A DNA stretch of 64,000 nt, from positions 40,207,787-40,271,786 of the forward strand of contig CM060064.1 in assembly GCA_030533445.1 (NCBI GenBank), read 5' to 3'. A model generated the notes under the pieces. The model made no database searches and had not been told where the DNA came from. It saw nothing but the letters and a program-made list of their open reading frames with translations. Positions 24,661 to 37,898 of this stretch are shown here, one piece after another. The DNA comes from Cyprinodon diabolis (taxonomy: Eukaryota; Chordata; Actinopteri; Cyprinodontiformes; Cyprinodontidae). The position numbers and the translations under genes are program-made. Positions within the stretch are counted from its first letter, which is position 1; each line of letters starts with the position of its first letter.

Positions 24661-26520
24661 CTGAGAAAGGAAATTAATTCCTCTTTGAGAGAAAATTACT
24701 TTAACAGATAGCATAGCAGAGGCAGGCAGTAACTTTGCTTCTGTCAACCCCCCCCCCCCTCGTCTCAGGATTCAGAAGGCAGCAGAGGCAGTGCAGCAGA
24801 GGAAAGGCACCTTATGGTGAGTGAGTGTCAAACTCTTCTACTGTTTATCTTGCAAATTAAGGCTATTAGCAGGTTAGTCCAGGCTATATATTTGAGCAGG
24901 TATTAATGCACACGTGTTTTCAATCTTGTTGCTGGTCTTGAAGCCCTGATGGCCTTTGGCGTGGGTGTTTTTCCTCAATCTTTGCCATGTCCTGGGATCC
25001 ATGAGTCAAACTTCTAAAAGTGTGTGACTGTTTCTGGGACTAAATTACAAATACTTCCATGATTTTGAACAACATTGAAATTCTCTTTAGAATTTGATCT
25101 TTTATTTATCTTGAGATGTTTATTGCCCCAATAAATGTGCCATGACTCTAAAGTCAAGTGGGTCTTTTTAATGAGCTTATTGATTTTACAGATATAAATG
25201 TACATCTTAGATGCTTTTAGATTTATGAAAAGTGGCAGTGACCTCTGTGCTCCTCAAACATAAATGCAGGACTCCAAAAACTTCTTGTCTGCAGAAGGTA
25301 AAAAAGGTCAACACATCTAGAGTAGGCTAAACAGGTTTTCCAAGGGTGATGAGCTTAATGTGATGGGCCCCGGTAGTTAGGGTGATGACTTTTTTTCCTG
25401 TCAACAGAATCTTGAAGGTAGGTCTGTTGCTAAACCTGTGGCTGTCAGTCACACCAGCAGGGAGGATTACAGCGAATGCAGCTCAGTGTCGCTATCACCG
25501 AAAGCAAACATGTAACCACCTTCTCTCTGCTTTCCTTGCACCTATTTATGATCACTTGCTCTTGATAAATAAGCAACCTTGACTCCACAGGTAGTAAAAA
25601 ACACTCACCTGAATAAAGCAGGGAGGTTTTCCAAATACCATGGCTTACCAAGTATAAAACGTAGTTTAATTTTGCATATTTAAGCTACATATAAGTTTGC
25701 ATTAGATTGTTCAGTTCTGTTCCTGGAAGGGTTCGGAGTAAGCAAGATGTTATTTATGATTTTTTGGATTTTATTAACTGTTTATATGAGAGATGCACCA
25801 CATAATCAGCAGGGGATCAAAATTGCACCGTTTTCTCTTACAAAAATCAGCAGGTAAAATATACAAAATTTTTCCCCTTCTAATTTAGTACTTCATAAAC
25901 CACTCCTAGTGTTTTAATAATGATCAACCTACCATATGTACTTTTATGTTTTTTTAGTTTTGTTTGAAGGAAAAATCAGATAAGGATTCAGTTATATATT
26001 CTTAAATAATTGGCCAGGATTAATCCAATTCTAGCAGTTCTTTTTCATTTCTCGGTTCTTATATAATATTTTACAGGTAGGTGAAAATGAACTATTATTA
26101 TAGAGTTTTCAAACTCAAATAAGGGGATAAAAAAAAATTGGAGTATTTCCACCCAAAATTACATCATGTTTCTGTTTAATTTAACTTTTCCTTTTTTTAA
26201 ATTGTCTAATTAGTTTCATTGCCGCCTCTGAGTTCACGCAGTATTAAATTAACATTTACAAAGAAGAAATTATCAAACATTTTCAGCCTTATTTTACTCT
26301 GCAGCTAAAAAAAAAAAAGATTTTAATAAATGTAACCTATTTTTAAACTAATTTACTTTGCAGGCTGCCCATTTTAGCTGCTCTTAAAGTCCTCCCGGAA
26401 ATTTTAAAGAGTCATTTTTGGTTATTTGAAGAGGGAATTCTCACATTCAACACAGTTTATCACAATCAAAATTGACTTTTAAAAACATAAACATCACATC
26501 CTCAGGGATAAATCACTTAT
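24661..26520. other. Intergenic DNA without recognised features
   Basis: AT-rich sequence with a C10 run near 24750. Nothing recognisable. Confidence 0.4.
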
Positions 26521-27480
26521 TTCTCTGACAGGGCAGTGTTTGGGTTAGTGGGGATGAACATCTGCGAGTGGCGTGGAAACTATCGTTGCTGCTCATTTCC
26601 TTTCAGATTTCAACCGCAGATTTACAGCCGTTGTACCGAACAGATTGGAGCGTCGTGTCAGAGATATGCGCAGACGGCAGACAGTTAATGTTTACAGCTC
26701 AGTTACACGAAGAGAGCAGCCTTTTCCGGGGAAGGACATGTAAATAGTTCAGGGAAAAGGCCTTTGGTATTTCTAAGGTCACCTACTTTCGCTCGGCTTT
26801 ATGAAAGTGTTTTCATATGTTAGTTTTTAAGCGGTTTTCTGACACGTGCTTCTCTCAGGTTGTCATTTTCTTAGCCTATAATGGTCACAGACAGTGAATG
26901 TGAGATCATCATCTATTCTGGGTGGGAGACGAAGCTGCGTGGTCCCCTCTGTCGCCAGCTTTAAAGCCTGAGTAGACGTGCGTGATGCTGTGCAGGGGCC
27001 GCCGCGCCAAGTCAGACCACACCTCATACAGCTTTGGGTCGCTGCACTAAAACTTTCATTTATATTTGGACCTGCTTCAGCAGCTAAAAAAAACAAAAGT
27101 GGCATCTACTTTGGTCTGTCGCAGGGCTAGGCTCCGACTCCTCCAAGTCTAAATCTGTGGAGGCCTTCTTCGCTCTCCTCAGGTGCCAGGCAGGGACCAG
27201 CTCCAGGGAGCTTTACAAACTTGGCTATTAGTGATTCCTATTTGTTCCAGTGGATCGCCCACTCACCCGACACACCGACCCTAAACGGCTAACGCTAACG
27301 TTTCTACTCCACACTGCAACACATACAGAAACTCTGTCAAAGAGCTCTGCCATATTGCATCAATCCAGCATCCCTGTGAAGGTCCAGCGCCGACATGTTG
27401 TTCCAATAAGGCAAATCACTCAGAGGAGTGAAGTCAACCTTTTATGATTTAACGGCTTCCTTCTCTCTTTTTGGTTTCTG
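26521..27480. other. GC-richer unique island 4-5 kb upstream of meox2
   Basis: It is set off from AT-rich flanks by higher GC and CpG content. On the minus strand one frame is open from 27105 to 26863, preceded by a strong TTTTTTTTAG acceptor. Another is open at 27046-26909 (residues such as KLYEVWSDLARRPLHSITHV), and a third at 27213-27088. The frames overlap each other and cannot be joined by an intron of realistic size. It is either a cluster of regulatory sequence or an unrecognised gene fragment. Confidence 0.3.
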
Positions 27481-27845
27481 GAGATTTTTGGATGATTCCC
27501 AAGGAATTTGTTCCACTGAGTTAGCATGAGGGGGACCGGCCTGTTTTCTGACTAATGATAAGTCAATGTGGCGAGACTGGGGAATCTCATTAACACTTAA
27601 TTCGAACTCTGCGCCAATAGTTTTATTTCTAGTTGAAATTCTGTGACTGATCTACAACAGTCACGTTTATCTCCTAAAAATGATATTAACTAAAGTATAA
27701 AATTCATTTTGATCAGCCTTAAGACAAAACTGTGTGAAGTGTGAGCACGATCATCTTAATTAATGATATTTAAAAGAGGAGAATTACTCAAAGGTGGTTT
27801 TAGAAACGAAATGAAGCCATTTAAAAATAATAATTCAATTTTCTT

Positions 27846-28062
27846 GTCATTACTGTCACAAGTACAGAGCAACGAAATGAATTCTCTGCATTTAACCCAT
27901 CCCTTTGGGGAGCAGTGGGCTGCCATTGTGAGGCACCCAGGGAGCAGTGTGGAGTTAAGGATATTGCTCAGGGACCCAGAGTGGCAGTCTGTGGGAGTAG
28001 GGGATTGAACTCACCATCTCAGGATTCAAAGCCCAAAGCCCTAACCTCTAGGCTACCACTCC
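27846..28062 (-). mobile_element. tRNA-derived SINE, copy 2
   Basis: The complement of copy 1: the tail TGTCACAAGTACAGAGCAAC comes first, and the tRNA-like head ends at GGCTACCACTCC. It shares the CAGTGGGCTGCCATTGTG body, which is GGCAGCCCACTGC in the other copy's sense. Confidence 0.85.
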
Positions 28063-29998
28063 ATTTGACACTCCATGAGAAAATAAACACCACAGATTTA
28101 CAGCATGATGATAATTATATTTAATGTTATCAATTGTCCTTGGTTTAACATTAAATTAAAAATAAAGGTGTGTTTTTATTGCCATGGTGACAGTTATGCA
28201 GTTTGCAATTTTATTATTGCTATATTACATCTCAAGCTAATTCGAAATGCAGCAGAGATTATAATTGACTCGTCCTGCACCTAACTTCCAAAAACACTTT
28301 AGATCCCACTTACAATCACTTAATTTGAGACTTGACTTAGAATTATGATCTTGGACTCCGGTCTCATTCACAGTTTTTATTACATGTAATTAACCCTAAA
28401 GACAAGCCTATATGTAAGCTATGTACCCATTTAACTTACCTTCAACATTCTCTTTCTGTTTGGCTAATTGCATAAGACAAACCCTGCTTATCAACGTAAA
28501 ATGACTCCCTGTTGTGTTCAGTTGGCTTGTTCAGTCGAGTTTACTCTCTAGTTTGTGTTTTGATCATATTTTATAATTTAAAACATACCTTTAATTATGT
28601 TTATTATTTGGACTTGACAACAAAGGATAGAAATGTAAAATGAAAGGAAGAAACCCTACATTTAGGTCATTTGTAAAGGTATGAATACAATTATAAGTCA
28701 AAGAGTGAAGGACTTTCATTTAAAAATTATAGGAGATATTACACTTTTTAAATAGATTGTTACAAATGTGAAACAAGTTAAACTAAAGATAATTATATAT
28801 ATATATATATATATATACCGTATATAGAAGTTTTAAAAGACAAGGTAAATTTAATCTGTTATTCTAGGCCTAATTTGAATTCCTCTGTAGTGTAGAGTAA
28901 AAGATGAACGAGGTCGGATGCATATCAAATAAAAATTAGAAAATCAGTCATTCGAGTCTTGCCTTTACACGTGTTACTCCTTCCAAAGTCAGACTTTGAA
29001 AAATTACTTTTGGAAACTCTAATATGCAGACAGATTTTCAGAGTGTTAAAACACAGGTAAATATACTATAAAGGTTAAAAGTCAAAGGCAGTGATTTCAA
29101 GCAAGAGGTGGATTTCGAGAACAGTTGCATTGAAAAACCAGAATAGTAGAGAAGTGAAGCAACAGAAACTGTGTGACACACAGGGTTAAATGCCAGTCTG
29201 ATTCCTCAGTCGCTTTCCATATATGACCCTCTAACTCCAGGCTTATGTCTTTTGGCTAAAAGACGCATTAAAAAATCTGTCTTTTATTTTCACAAATAGT
29301 TATCAAATTAATATTTCAGCTTTAAAAAGTCAATAATTTGTGTTCTCACCTTGTGTTTAAATCAATATTATAAATTTTGGAACAACAAAGGGGCATAAAA
29401 TTATGAGATGTAAAATAATGAATTATTAATCAGTTGTGGGGTATCACCATAATTTTTTTTTTTTTTCAGTTTTCTAAATGTGATAAATAATTATTGGGTT
29501 GATAAAATTATATTTTAATCTTGCTTTAGCTGGGTTAGGTCAGGATGTTTGCCTAAAACATCCAACTATATTTATTCATTAGGGCCCAACATGCACAATA
29601 AGGAAGACAAAAATAGTTCTAAAAACAATGTCTAGTTTTTTTTTTTAAGTTTGGACTGGAGTGAAAACAGGATTTTGAAAGGAAAACTCATCACACTTTA
29701 AAGGCCCCAAAACTCTGTCAGACAACCAGAGGAAACTTATTAAGAGCCACATGGTTTTGTTAAGTTGGATTTAAGTATGATTAGATGAAGAATTAAGGAA
29801 CCACTGGGATGATTTTAAAATTTAGAAAAAGCTAAAAAATAATAATAATAAATTAAAAAAGAGGACATTTAAATGTTAAATCAGAAACCTTTAGGGCCAA
29901 CAACCACAAAACAATCATATGTCTGAATTTATGCTGCATTTTATTTAGGATTTCGCTTGATCAGGTGTTTTTCTTGTCTCATTAGTATTTATCAAACA

Positions 29999-30078
<80 letters not shown>

Positions 30079-30375
30079 CATATAAATATATACATACATG
30101 GAGAAACACCAACAGAAACATATTGTTTAGATTTAAGGACCACACAGTCATTGCCTACAGGGCTGAACACTGCAGCCTGGTTTAAGCAGAACATTCTGAT
30201 CCTGAATACAAAATACAAGAAGGAGACGATCTTTGAATATTAGAAAAAACTAGTAGATTCTGGACAGAGGGAATATTTTTGAGAGTTAGGTGGTTAAAAA
30301 TCAGATGTTCTTACCTTGAGCCTCAGTTCTGTAAACTGAAAAACAAACCCAGTAGAGACTGTATTTTCTGCCAAC
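28063..30375. other. AT-rich intergenic DNA with TA microsatellites
   Basis: No gene seen. TA runs lie at 28796-28816 and 29999-30078; the open frames over them are artefacts of the repeat. Confidence 0.5.
29999..30078. repeat. (TA)n microsatellite
   Basis: About 80 bp of TA dinucleotides, with single-base interruptions at the right end. Confidence 0.97.
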
Positions 30376-30379
30376 ATGG

Positions 30380-30655
30380 CCCACCAACTTACTGCTGCAG
30401 AGTGTGATACTCAAACGGCCCGGTGGCGGAGAGGGAAAGCCTGCAGCGAGTGACTATAACGGCTCCTAAGATCATCAGATCCCTGCTTCCAAAGATAGAG
30501 GACATCTACTTGGTCTACTTCCACAAGTCAGGATAGAACATCCTGAAGGAGCCCACACACCTGAGATGGTCTAGCTTTTCCACCATCTGATCAGGCAGAC
30601 AGAGAACTCACAGGGCACGTACAAACCAGCTCATGAAAACTTCTCTCATTGTGAA
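30380..30655 (+). mobile_element. RTE-type LINE fragment (end of reverse-transcriptase ORF)
   Basis: From about 30451 one frame reads VTITAPKIIRSLLPKIEDIY and ends at a stop after HKSG. This matches the C-terminal region of fish RTE/Rex-type ORFs, where a '...I.GS.LP.IEDIY' string follows the reverse transcriptase. Only the end survives, without its 3' tail. Confidence 0.6.
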
Positions 30656-30714
30656 ATAAAAGGGGATCTGAAAAAAGACAGCATTCGTATCTCTGCTAAA
30701 GGGCCATATTTATA

Positions 30715-30767
<53 letters not shown>
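30715..30767. repeat. (TA)n microsatellite
   Basis: About 26 TA dinucleotides without interruption. Confidence 0.97.
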
Positions 30768-30769
<2 letters not shown>

Positions 30770-31288
30770 AAGTAATTGTATATTATGTGCATATGTTCTA
30801 GTCGTTAATAGTGAAAGTAAAGTATTTTTAATTTATAACATATGTATTCTTTTATATTTCTACATTTTTAGCTCTTGGTCTAGAAAATGCCAATCATTTA
30901 TTTCTTTATTGACATACTAATACAATGACAGTAAAGCTTCTGTCTCTCCACACTAGGACTGTAAGTATGTCGCTGGTGCCATAAATAGATATAGAAAATA
31001 TAAAACAGCAAAAAAAAGGAGGCGAAAGGCTGTAATTTTGGCCAAGAAGTCAAACATGAAAATAAACCTGAAATTTATGATTTGATAGATCATACCTTCT
31101 TATTTAGATCAAATAACTGTTTTTATTTTGCCTATGGCTAAAACAGCACAACACATTCATAATTAATCAGTTATTGAAAAAATCGAATAATCCTAAACTA
31201 GACCATAGAGACTAAAACATGCCTTTAGATAACAGAGCAAATGACTTACAGCATTATAACAAAATTGGGGAGGAAAAAGCCCTCCAAA

Positions 31289-31296
<8 letters not shown>

Positions 31297-31366
<70 letters not shown>

Positions 31367-31389
31367 TTATATATATATATATTTTTTTT
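31297..31389. repeat. (TA)n microsatellite with T-rich interruptions
   Basis: A TA run of about 62 bp, then a T10 tract, a second TA block and another T tract. Flanking frames full of Tyr-Ile are repeat artefacts. Confidence 0.95.
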
Positions 31390-34300
31390 CTTCAGTCAAC
31401 ATATTCTACCCAGAACTCTTCAAGTGGAACAGTTTTAGTTTCACTCGGTATTGTGTAAAAAAAAGTCTTCTTTAAAGAACCTTTCTTTCTCTGATGCTTA
31501 ATCGATTAATCAAAAATAATCAAAAGATTAATCGATTTGCAGGATAATCATATTTCCAGCCAACAAAATGTTTTGCATTCTTAGAATCCAAATAATTTTT
31601 GCTTACTTACTTTTCTTTCCTTAAACCTGTTTTTCCTAATTTTAACTGTTTCGATTGTCAAATCTTCTGCCTTTCTGCTTACTGGACTATCAAAACAACC
31701 TTTTATAAATGTACTGATAGTTTAATTATTTGTTGTGATTATTTGTCATGAGAGCCTTTCGAAATTATATGTTTTTAATAACAAAACCTTGTATGAATTA
31801 TAAATTTATTAGTAATTATTTAAACCTTATTAGCTCATTTAGTGCAAACTGATTAATTTTCAGGCAATGCCTCAATTAAACATAGCAGCATGGTTCACCT
31901 CAGTGTGCAGATGTGCCTCTGCTTGCCATTTACACCTTCCTGTTCCCACCTGTGACACCAGCTGTGATTGTCGTTGTGTTTTCTGGTGCAACAGCAGGTG
32001 CAGTTTCTGACCCCAGTGATCCCTCAAAAGTGATTCTTAATTTCTATGGCCTGTGGCCTGGACACTGCAGCCAACCTGGTGTAAAGGTCAGTGTGCAGCT
32101 GCAGAATAGCGACCTCCTGTGGTTGCCCAGGGAACAGAGCTGACTGTCTTGCACATCTAGACCTTCTTCTATTTTCCTGTCCCTATGTGTATATCCGACA
32201 GTTACTAATTCACATATCATATAAAACGATAGGCCATGTTTACTTAGCTTTAAAAGCTAACACTCATACCACCTAATGTAAAAAATGTCCTGCAACATAG
32301 AAAGCCAAGTATCCCTAGTTTGATTTCCTTCAAAATAAAAACCAGTAGATACATTTTTTTATTTCTAAATGTTTCCTGTTCTGATGTGTTAATTTTGTCC
32401 ACATCTATTCACATTATTTCAATTCAGTTTCATTAAGTTAAACATCACTGTGTGTATTTATGTCTGTAAGGTGTGCTTTATAAATATAGATCACTGTCTT
32501 ACACATAGTGAAAAAGGTTGGATAAACAGGTGAGGGAGGTTTTTCTCTCCAATAGAAATTTAAACATATTCACTTTCTCTGTGAGAGCCACATTTTCTGA
32601 GACTTTAGACTTTTTGTTTTATTTCATACTTTAAATTTTTCACCATTTCTTTCAAAGCATTTATAAATTGCTTTCATTACAGCTTACAGTATGACTGGCT
32701 TTGAACCCTTTATTACAAAAAATTAAATATAGGTAAGTTATCTTTTTCTTGGAATAAGTGTATTTTTTGTGATTTTTACTGTTAGGTAAGACAATTTTCC
32801 AAATAAAATGTATATATGAGAAAAAAAACAAAAACAGCATTACCTTATTCTTATTTAAAGGGCACATAGATCTCTAAGACTTTTATATTGAGTATATCAC
32901 AAAAACATTTATATGCTATGCCTAAAAAAACATCTAAGATTAAATTGTTGAAAAGGATTAGCAGTTTGGTAAAAGGTAGAAATTGCATTATCAGTGTTCA
33001 GGCATTAACACATTTCCATCTTCAAAATGGAACATTTCATCAACCTTTGCATCACTTCAGACAGTTAGAAATCTTTTTAAGTCAGGTTTTATACATTTAT
33101 AAAAATGTAGCTTTTAAAAGGCAACAGATATTGGAAACATCATCAAGGGAAGGAGACCGAAGGTATTTCATGCTACTGTATGGGCATGGCAGGGAATTGT
33201 CAGTTAAAGGTACAAACCATAGCGCCAACTAGGTGGAAAGGTGATAAAAATTGGGGTCCGAATATAGAACTTTGTGGAACCTCTCTAAGTGGAAAAACCT
33301 TATCAATGTTTGGTTGGACCTGAAAACTGGCTGCCAACAGTACAGAATGTGAGCAGGAGGAGTTAATCTTAAACTATCGCCTTTACAGAAAAAAATAACT
33401 ACTTATAAGCAATTAGGTTCACAGCTAAAGTATGAAGCACAAACATCAAACTGTGATCCCTGTTTTATGATGACATTAATGATTTACTGTATAATAATGA
33501 TAAACCAAATTCACTGAGGTCCGCTTCTAATTAAGTTTAAAAAAGCTAAAGAGTTAAACCTACGAACAAAAATTAAAAACAGTTGCTTTACTTTTTATTT
33601 ATTTTGGCTGCATTTTTTACATGAATGAGTATGGAAAAATAGATGCCTCATGACATTTGATTATAAGATGCAGGTCTAAACAAAGAATGCTGTGTTAGTG
33701 GTTACTTCTGGTGTTCAGCTAAATCTGTGGTAGTGTGGTGTTTTCTGAAACTCATCGTCGAGCCTGACCTACCAAATCTGATTGTTCCTTGTTTTGTCAT
33801 CATTTACATGTCAAACAAATGACTAAGAGGGATAAACACCACAGAAGGCATGGTGGTTGGTGACGAGTGAGACCCTGTTTAGTACTAATTTGTTCTGCTG
33901 ACTTTATACATGATTTGTTACCAAAAGAAATTCATTGCAAAAACAGATGAAAGTACACACGAAAAAAATCATTTTTTATGAAGACAAAAGAGAAAGTGTA
34001 GAGTAGTGTAGAAAATGGAATGAGTAAATGTAAAATATGCCTTTGGATGTGTGCATTTTCTTAGCTCGATAGTATGATCTCAAACAAGCAATAACTTTTA
34101 AACTTGATTAATTTCAGCCATTTGGATAAAGAAAATACAAATTTTAAAGCTGATTTAAAAAAAAAACCTAAAAAAAACACCCAGTTTTCACTCCGAGTAA
34201 TCCTTCAAAATTGGTAAAATGTCTACAAAAACGTAATGAATATTCTTCAAATTGCACATGACCTTAATATATTTGTCCTTTCTTATCCATTTTATCCTTT

Positions 34301-34727
34301 CCAGGGGTGTTTATTGGACAAGACACATTGTTCCTTTTTGTACTTTTACTTTTGAAAATGGGAAAGATAAGAAAACATGCCAACCTCTCTGGTTTCTGTG
34401 AATCTCAATGACAGAAATACAACCAAGAAAAAAATAACTGAAAATTAGAGTGACAAAGCCTACACATAGAGAAGCACGGTGAGTGAGCTATATACAGCTA
34501 TATACATATATATATATACAGGCTGATAGAGAACCAAAGCAGAGGGGCATTTTGTGGATCATCAGCAAATCAATGACAATTAGATTCTTTTTCTGTATCA
34601 TATGGTTGTTTGGGAGCAATGTATCAGTTAAAGAGAACTCTGGTGTCTTCTGGCCTCTCACTGGGTCTTTTTTAGACATAAATGGATTAAAAAAATTGAA
34701 AAAGATTGATAATCTGGTGATGGGAAT
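31390..34727. other. Intergenic DNA without recognised genes
   Basis: AT-rich. The part at 31880-32150 is GC-richer, with a 76-codon open frame of no recognisable family. Nothing else stands out except short TA runs near 34500. Confidence 0.4.
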
Positions 34728-35750
34728 TCTGTTTATACATATAGCGCAACACACATCATATCAAGGCACATAACAGAGATAATTCAACCAGATCATACAG
34801 TCTGATTGATTTAAAGTTTTCTATCTAAGGAAAACCAGTTGATTGCATCGACTCATTGACTTGAAGGCAATCCCTCACACTAAGCATGCTTGTAGCGACA
34901 GTGAAGAGGAAAACTCCCTTTTAACAGGAAGAAACCTGCTCAATAGATGGCTCTGTCCAGGAAACACACAGCCAGGCAGATGAGCGCCCATGTCAGAGGA
35001 TGAAAGAGAGCAGATACAGCTGGCCACAGTCAGAGAAACAGGACTACACTGAACACAAGCCCAGCTCCAACATCTTTAAACAAAAGCTTTGATGGCAGCA
35101 GCACAGCTGATATTTCTCTCCAGGATGGTGTCACAGCCATATCAAAAAGGGAAGATTTAAGCCTAACCTTCAAAGTAGACAGTGTGGTTGCCTCACAGAC
35201 TAAAACTGGTAGTTGGTTCCACAGGAGAGGAGCCTGATAACTAAAAGATCTGCCTCCCATTCTACTTGCAGATTGAGAGCGAAGTGCTCAGTTAGGAACA
35301 TAAGGAACAATCAGATCTCTGATATAAGATGGAGCTTGGTCATTAATAGGCTTTATATGTGAGAAGGAGGATTTTAAATTCTATTCTGGATTTAACAGCC
35401 AATGAAGAGAAGCCAGGATAGGAGAGATATGATCTCTCTTTTTAATTTTCATCAGAACTCTGGCTGCAGCATTTTGGATCAGCTGAAGGCTTTTAACTAC
35501 AGTTTGTGGACTTCCTGATAGTAAAGAATTACAATAGTCCATCATTGAAGTAATAAATGCATGGACTAGTTTGTCAGCATCATCCCTGGACAGGAGATTT
35601 CTAATTTTTGCAATATTCTGCAGATGAAAGGAGATTGTAGAAACCTCTTTGATATGGGATTTAAATGACAGGGCCTGATCAAAAATAACACCAAGTTTGT
35701 TTACTTTATTATTTGATATCAATTGAATAACATCTAAATAAGGTGACTGG
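34728..35750 (-). mobile_element. L2-type LINE 3' half
   Basis: Read on the minus strand, a frame from about 35750 to 35381 encodes LGVIFDQALSFKSHIKEVST, then LQNIAKIRNLLSRDDADKLV, SLQLIQNAAARVLMKIKKRD and HISPILASLHWLL. These are the conserved C-terminal segments of the L2-clade reverse-transcriptase ORF. A second frame (35260-35030) continues with GGRSFSYQAPLLWNQLPVLV after a frameshift. The 3' UTR continues to about 34728, with the AACTCCCTTTTAACAGGAAG motif. It abuts a Penelope-like fragment at about 35760, producing a chimeric open frame of 216 codons that is not a gene. Confidence 0.85.
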
Positions 35751-35789
35751 CTAATAATAATAATAATAAAGGCAATTGGACTTTCGCTC

Positions 35790-36175
35790 TGTTTTTCTGA
35801 ACGTGTTTTGATATCTCTCCAGGACTCTTTGTCAATTAAGCTTCCCCCGGAGCAACATGGGGTTGGAGCACAGATGTTGCTAAGCAAATGATCCACCCGT
35901 CGTTCTCCTGGGTAGCTGGATTCTTTTGTTTTGTATGGGTTTTGTGTTTGGCCACTTGAATCATGTGCTTGTGTGACCTCTTCACCATGAGTTTCAGGAA
36001 TACGTTCAAGATGCTTGGAAGCTGAAACCACAATCTTCCTCTTCTGTCCAGTGATGGCTTTTCTCTTTTAACAAAGATGACCTCCTTTACCCCTCTTTCA
36101 AACCATCGGTTCTCTCTGTCCAAAATCGGAACATTCTGGTCGTGAAAGGCTCATCCCACAGATCTTTAGCTGACA
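35790..36175 (-). mobile_element. Penelope-like element fragment (GIY-YIG region)
   Basis: The minus strand reads ENRWFERGVKEVIFVKREKP then SLDRRGRLWFQLPS, which aligns with EKRWFERGVNDAIYVKREKT in the copy at 59658-60165. This is the segment just C-terminal of the GIY-YIG nuclease core of Penelope-like elements. It is truncated on both sides; the nuclease LYIGETKQPL motif is missing here. Confidence 0.75.
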
Positions 36176-36284
36176 GAGCAATACATTTAGAGCAGTAATT
36201 ATTAAAAAAAAAAATTGCATTTAAGATAAAAAATAAAATGTTGTCTGTCAATATGCTCAATTCACCATTACTTAAGTGGAAAAA

Positions 36285-37150
36285 TTTCAAGAAATGAGTC
36301 TGGGATGATTCACTTTATAACATGGCGCATTATCCTGCTGGAAGTAGCAATCAGAAGATTGGTACACTGTGGTCATAAGGTCAGCAACAATGCTGAGGTA
36401 GGCTGCCTCATTTATTTGATGCTAAATTGGTATTAAGTGGCCCAAAGTGTGGCAATAAATATCTCCCAAATAGATGGTACAAATAGATCAGGCTCAGTAT
36501 GACCTCATTATAGACTCTTACATTTTAGCTTGAATTGATTTATTTAATTAAAGTACGCTAGATTACTGTGTATGCCATTAGCAATGGCAAATGTTATGTA
36601 AAAAAATACACAATATAATTTATTTCAAAAATTAGTTTTTATCAGAATCAGTTGGTAAAATGTGAATCAGAATCAGCAAGGTAAAATGTGCATTCCTTGC
36701 ACAGTGCTCCTTGGGATTTTTAAAGCTTGGGAAATCTTTTTGTTTCCAAGTCCAGCTTTAAACTTCTCCACAACAGTGTCTCGGACCTGTCTGATGTGTT
36801 CCATGTTCTTCATGATGCTCTCTGCACTTTAAACAGACCTCTGAGGCGATCACAGAGCAGGTGCATTTATCGGGAGACTTGATTACACACAGGTGGATTC
36901 TATTTAGTATCATTTAGGTCGACATTGGATCATTCAGAGATCCTCACTGAACTTCTGAGGAGAGTTTGCTGCACTGAAAGTAAAAGGGGCCGATTCATTT
37001 TGCACACCCCACTCTTCAGTTTTTTATTTGTTAAAAAAGTTAAAAATATCCAATATATTTAATTACACTTCATGATTGGGTAAAACTAGTTGTTGATTCT
37101 TCACTAAAAAATGTTTATGTTCGATGCCTGAAATGTGGCAAGAGTTTGAG
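36285..37150 (-). pseudogene. Tc1-like transposase remnant, middle deleted
   Basis: On the minus strand, M36813 opens MKNMEHIRQVRDTVVEKFKA, then GLGNKKISQALKIPRSTVQ: the N-terminal helix-turn-helix of Tc1-like transposases. Further on (36420-36310) the frame AYLSIVADLMTTVYQSSDCY-FQQDNAPC contains the QQDNAPC motif holding the second catalytic aspartate. The first catalytic block between them is deleted, and the final E motif is missing. The stretch 36840-37150 is the transposon's 5' subterminal region, so the element is a dead partial copy. Confidence 0.85.
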
Positions 37151-37775
37151 ATTTTCAAGAGAGCAGATTATTTTTGCAGGGCAAACTGTAACTGGGCTGA
37201 TATCTAAGGAGAGCTCTGACAGGGTTTCACTTAGAAAAAGTCAGCAGCCTTTTGAAATGTTCTGTAGTAGACTACGGTATAAATCAAGATTCTCCAGAAC
37301 ATATCTCCAAAGCCTGCTATTTTCTGTAACACAAGTTGTGCTACCCACAGTAATTGCTGATAAAAAGTCTAAAGACTGTTTTAGAATTTTCATATTTCTT
37401 TATGCTATTACTAGTTTTAAATCTGTGGTAAACCATTGTTTTACAGCAACTCCTCTCTCACATATACAATATTGCATCTTCTAATATGTTTCCTTAAAGA
37501 CTGTTTAGGACAGGAAGCTACAAAAAGTTAAATGACCATAAACTCAATGTAAACCCCTAGCTATTATTATTTTATGTTTATTTTATTTATTTGTTTATTT
37601 ATATGTTTGTTTCCCTTGTTTTATTTTTATTCATTTTTTACATTATACATCTCATTTTTTTTTAAGTTATAATGTCACCAACTGCTGTGTATCTCTGTTT
37701 GATGTTTGAATTACTCTGTATTGTTACACGGAATTGCCAATAAAGCAAAAAAAAAACAAAACAAAAAAACAACAT
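37151..37775. other. Intergenic, ending in a retroposon-like A-rich tail
   Basis: The end CACGGAATTGCCAATAAAGC followed by an A-rich run (37747-37769) looks like the 3' end of a LINE or SINE inserted on the plus strand. Nothing upstream identifies it. Confidence 0.35.
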
Positions 37776-37898
37776 GATGACGCAGCTAATCTCGCGGGTC
37801 CTTCCGTATAACAATGACCTCGTATGTGATTGGAGGAGCTTTACTCAGAAGAACTTTATCTCCAGTTCCTTTGTTTGGATTTTGCTGGTACGTGATCC

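Noticed and set aside
29945..31458. Open frames rich in Ile-Tyr
   Set aside because: Translations of TA microsatellites.
35381..36031. A 216-codon minus-strand open frame that could be taken for a gene
   Set aside because: Its first half is Penelope-like debris in a wrong frame and its second half is an L2 LINE reverse-transcriptase end. It is a chimera of two repeat fragments.
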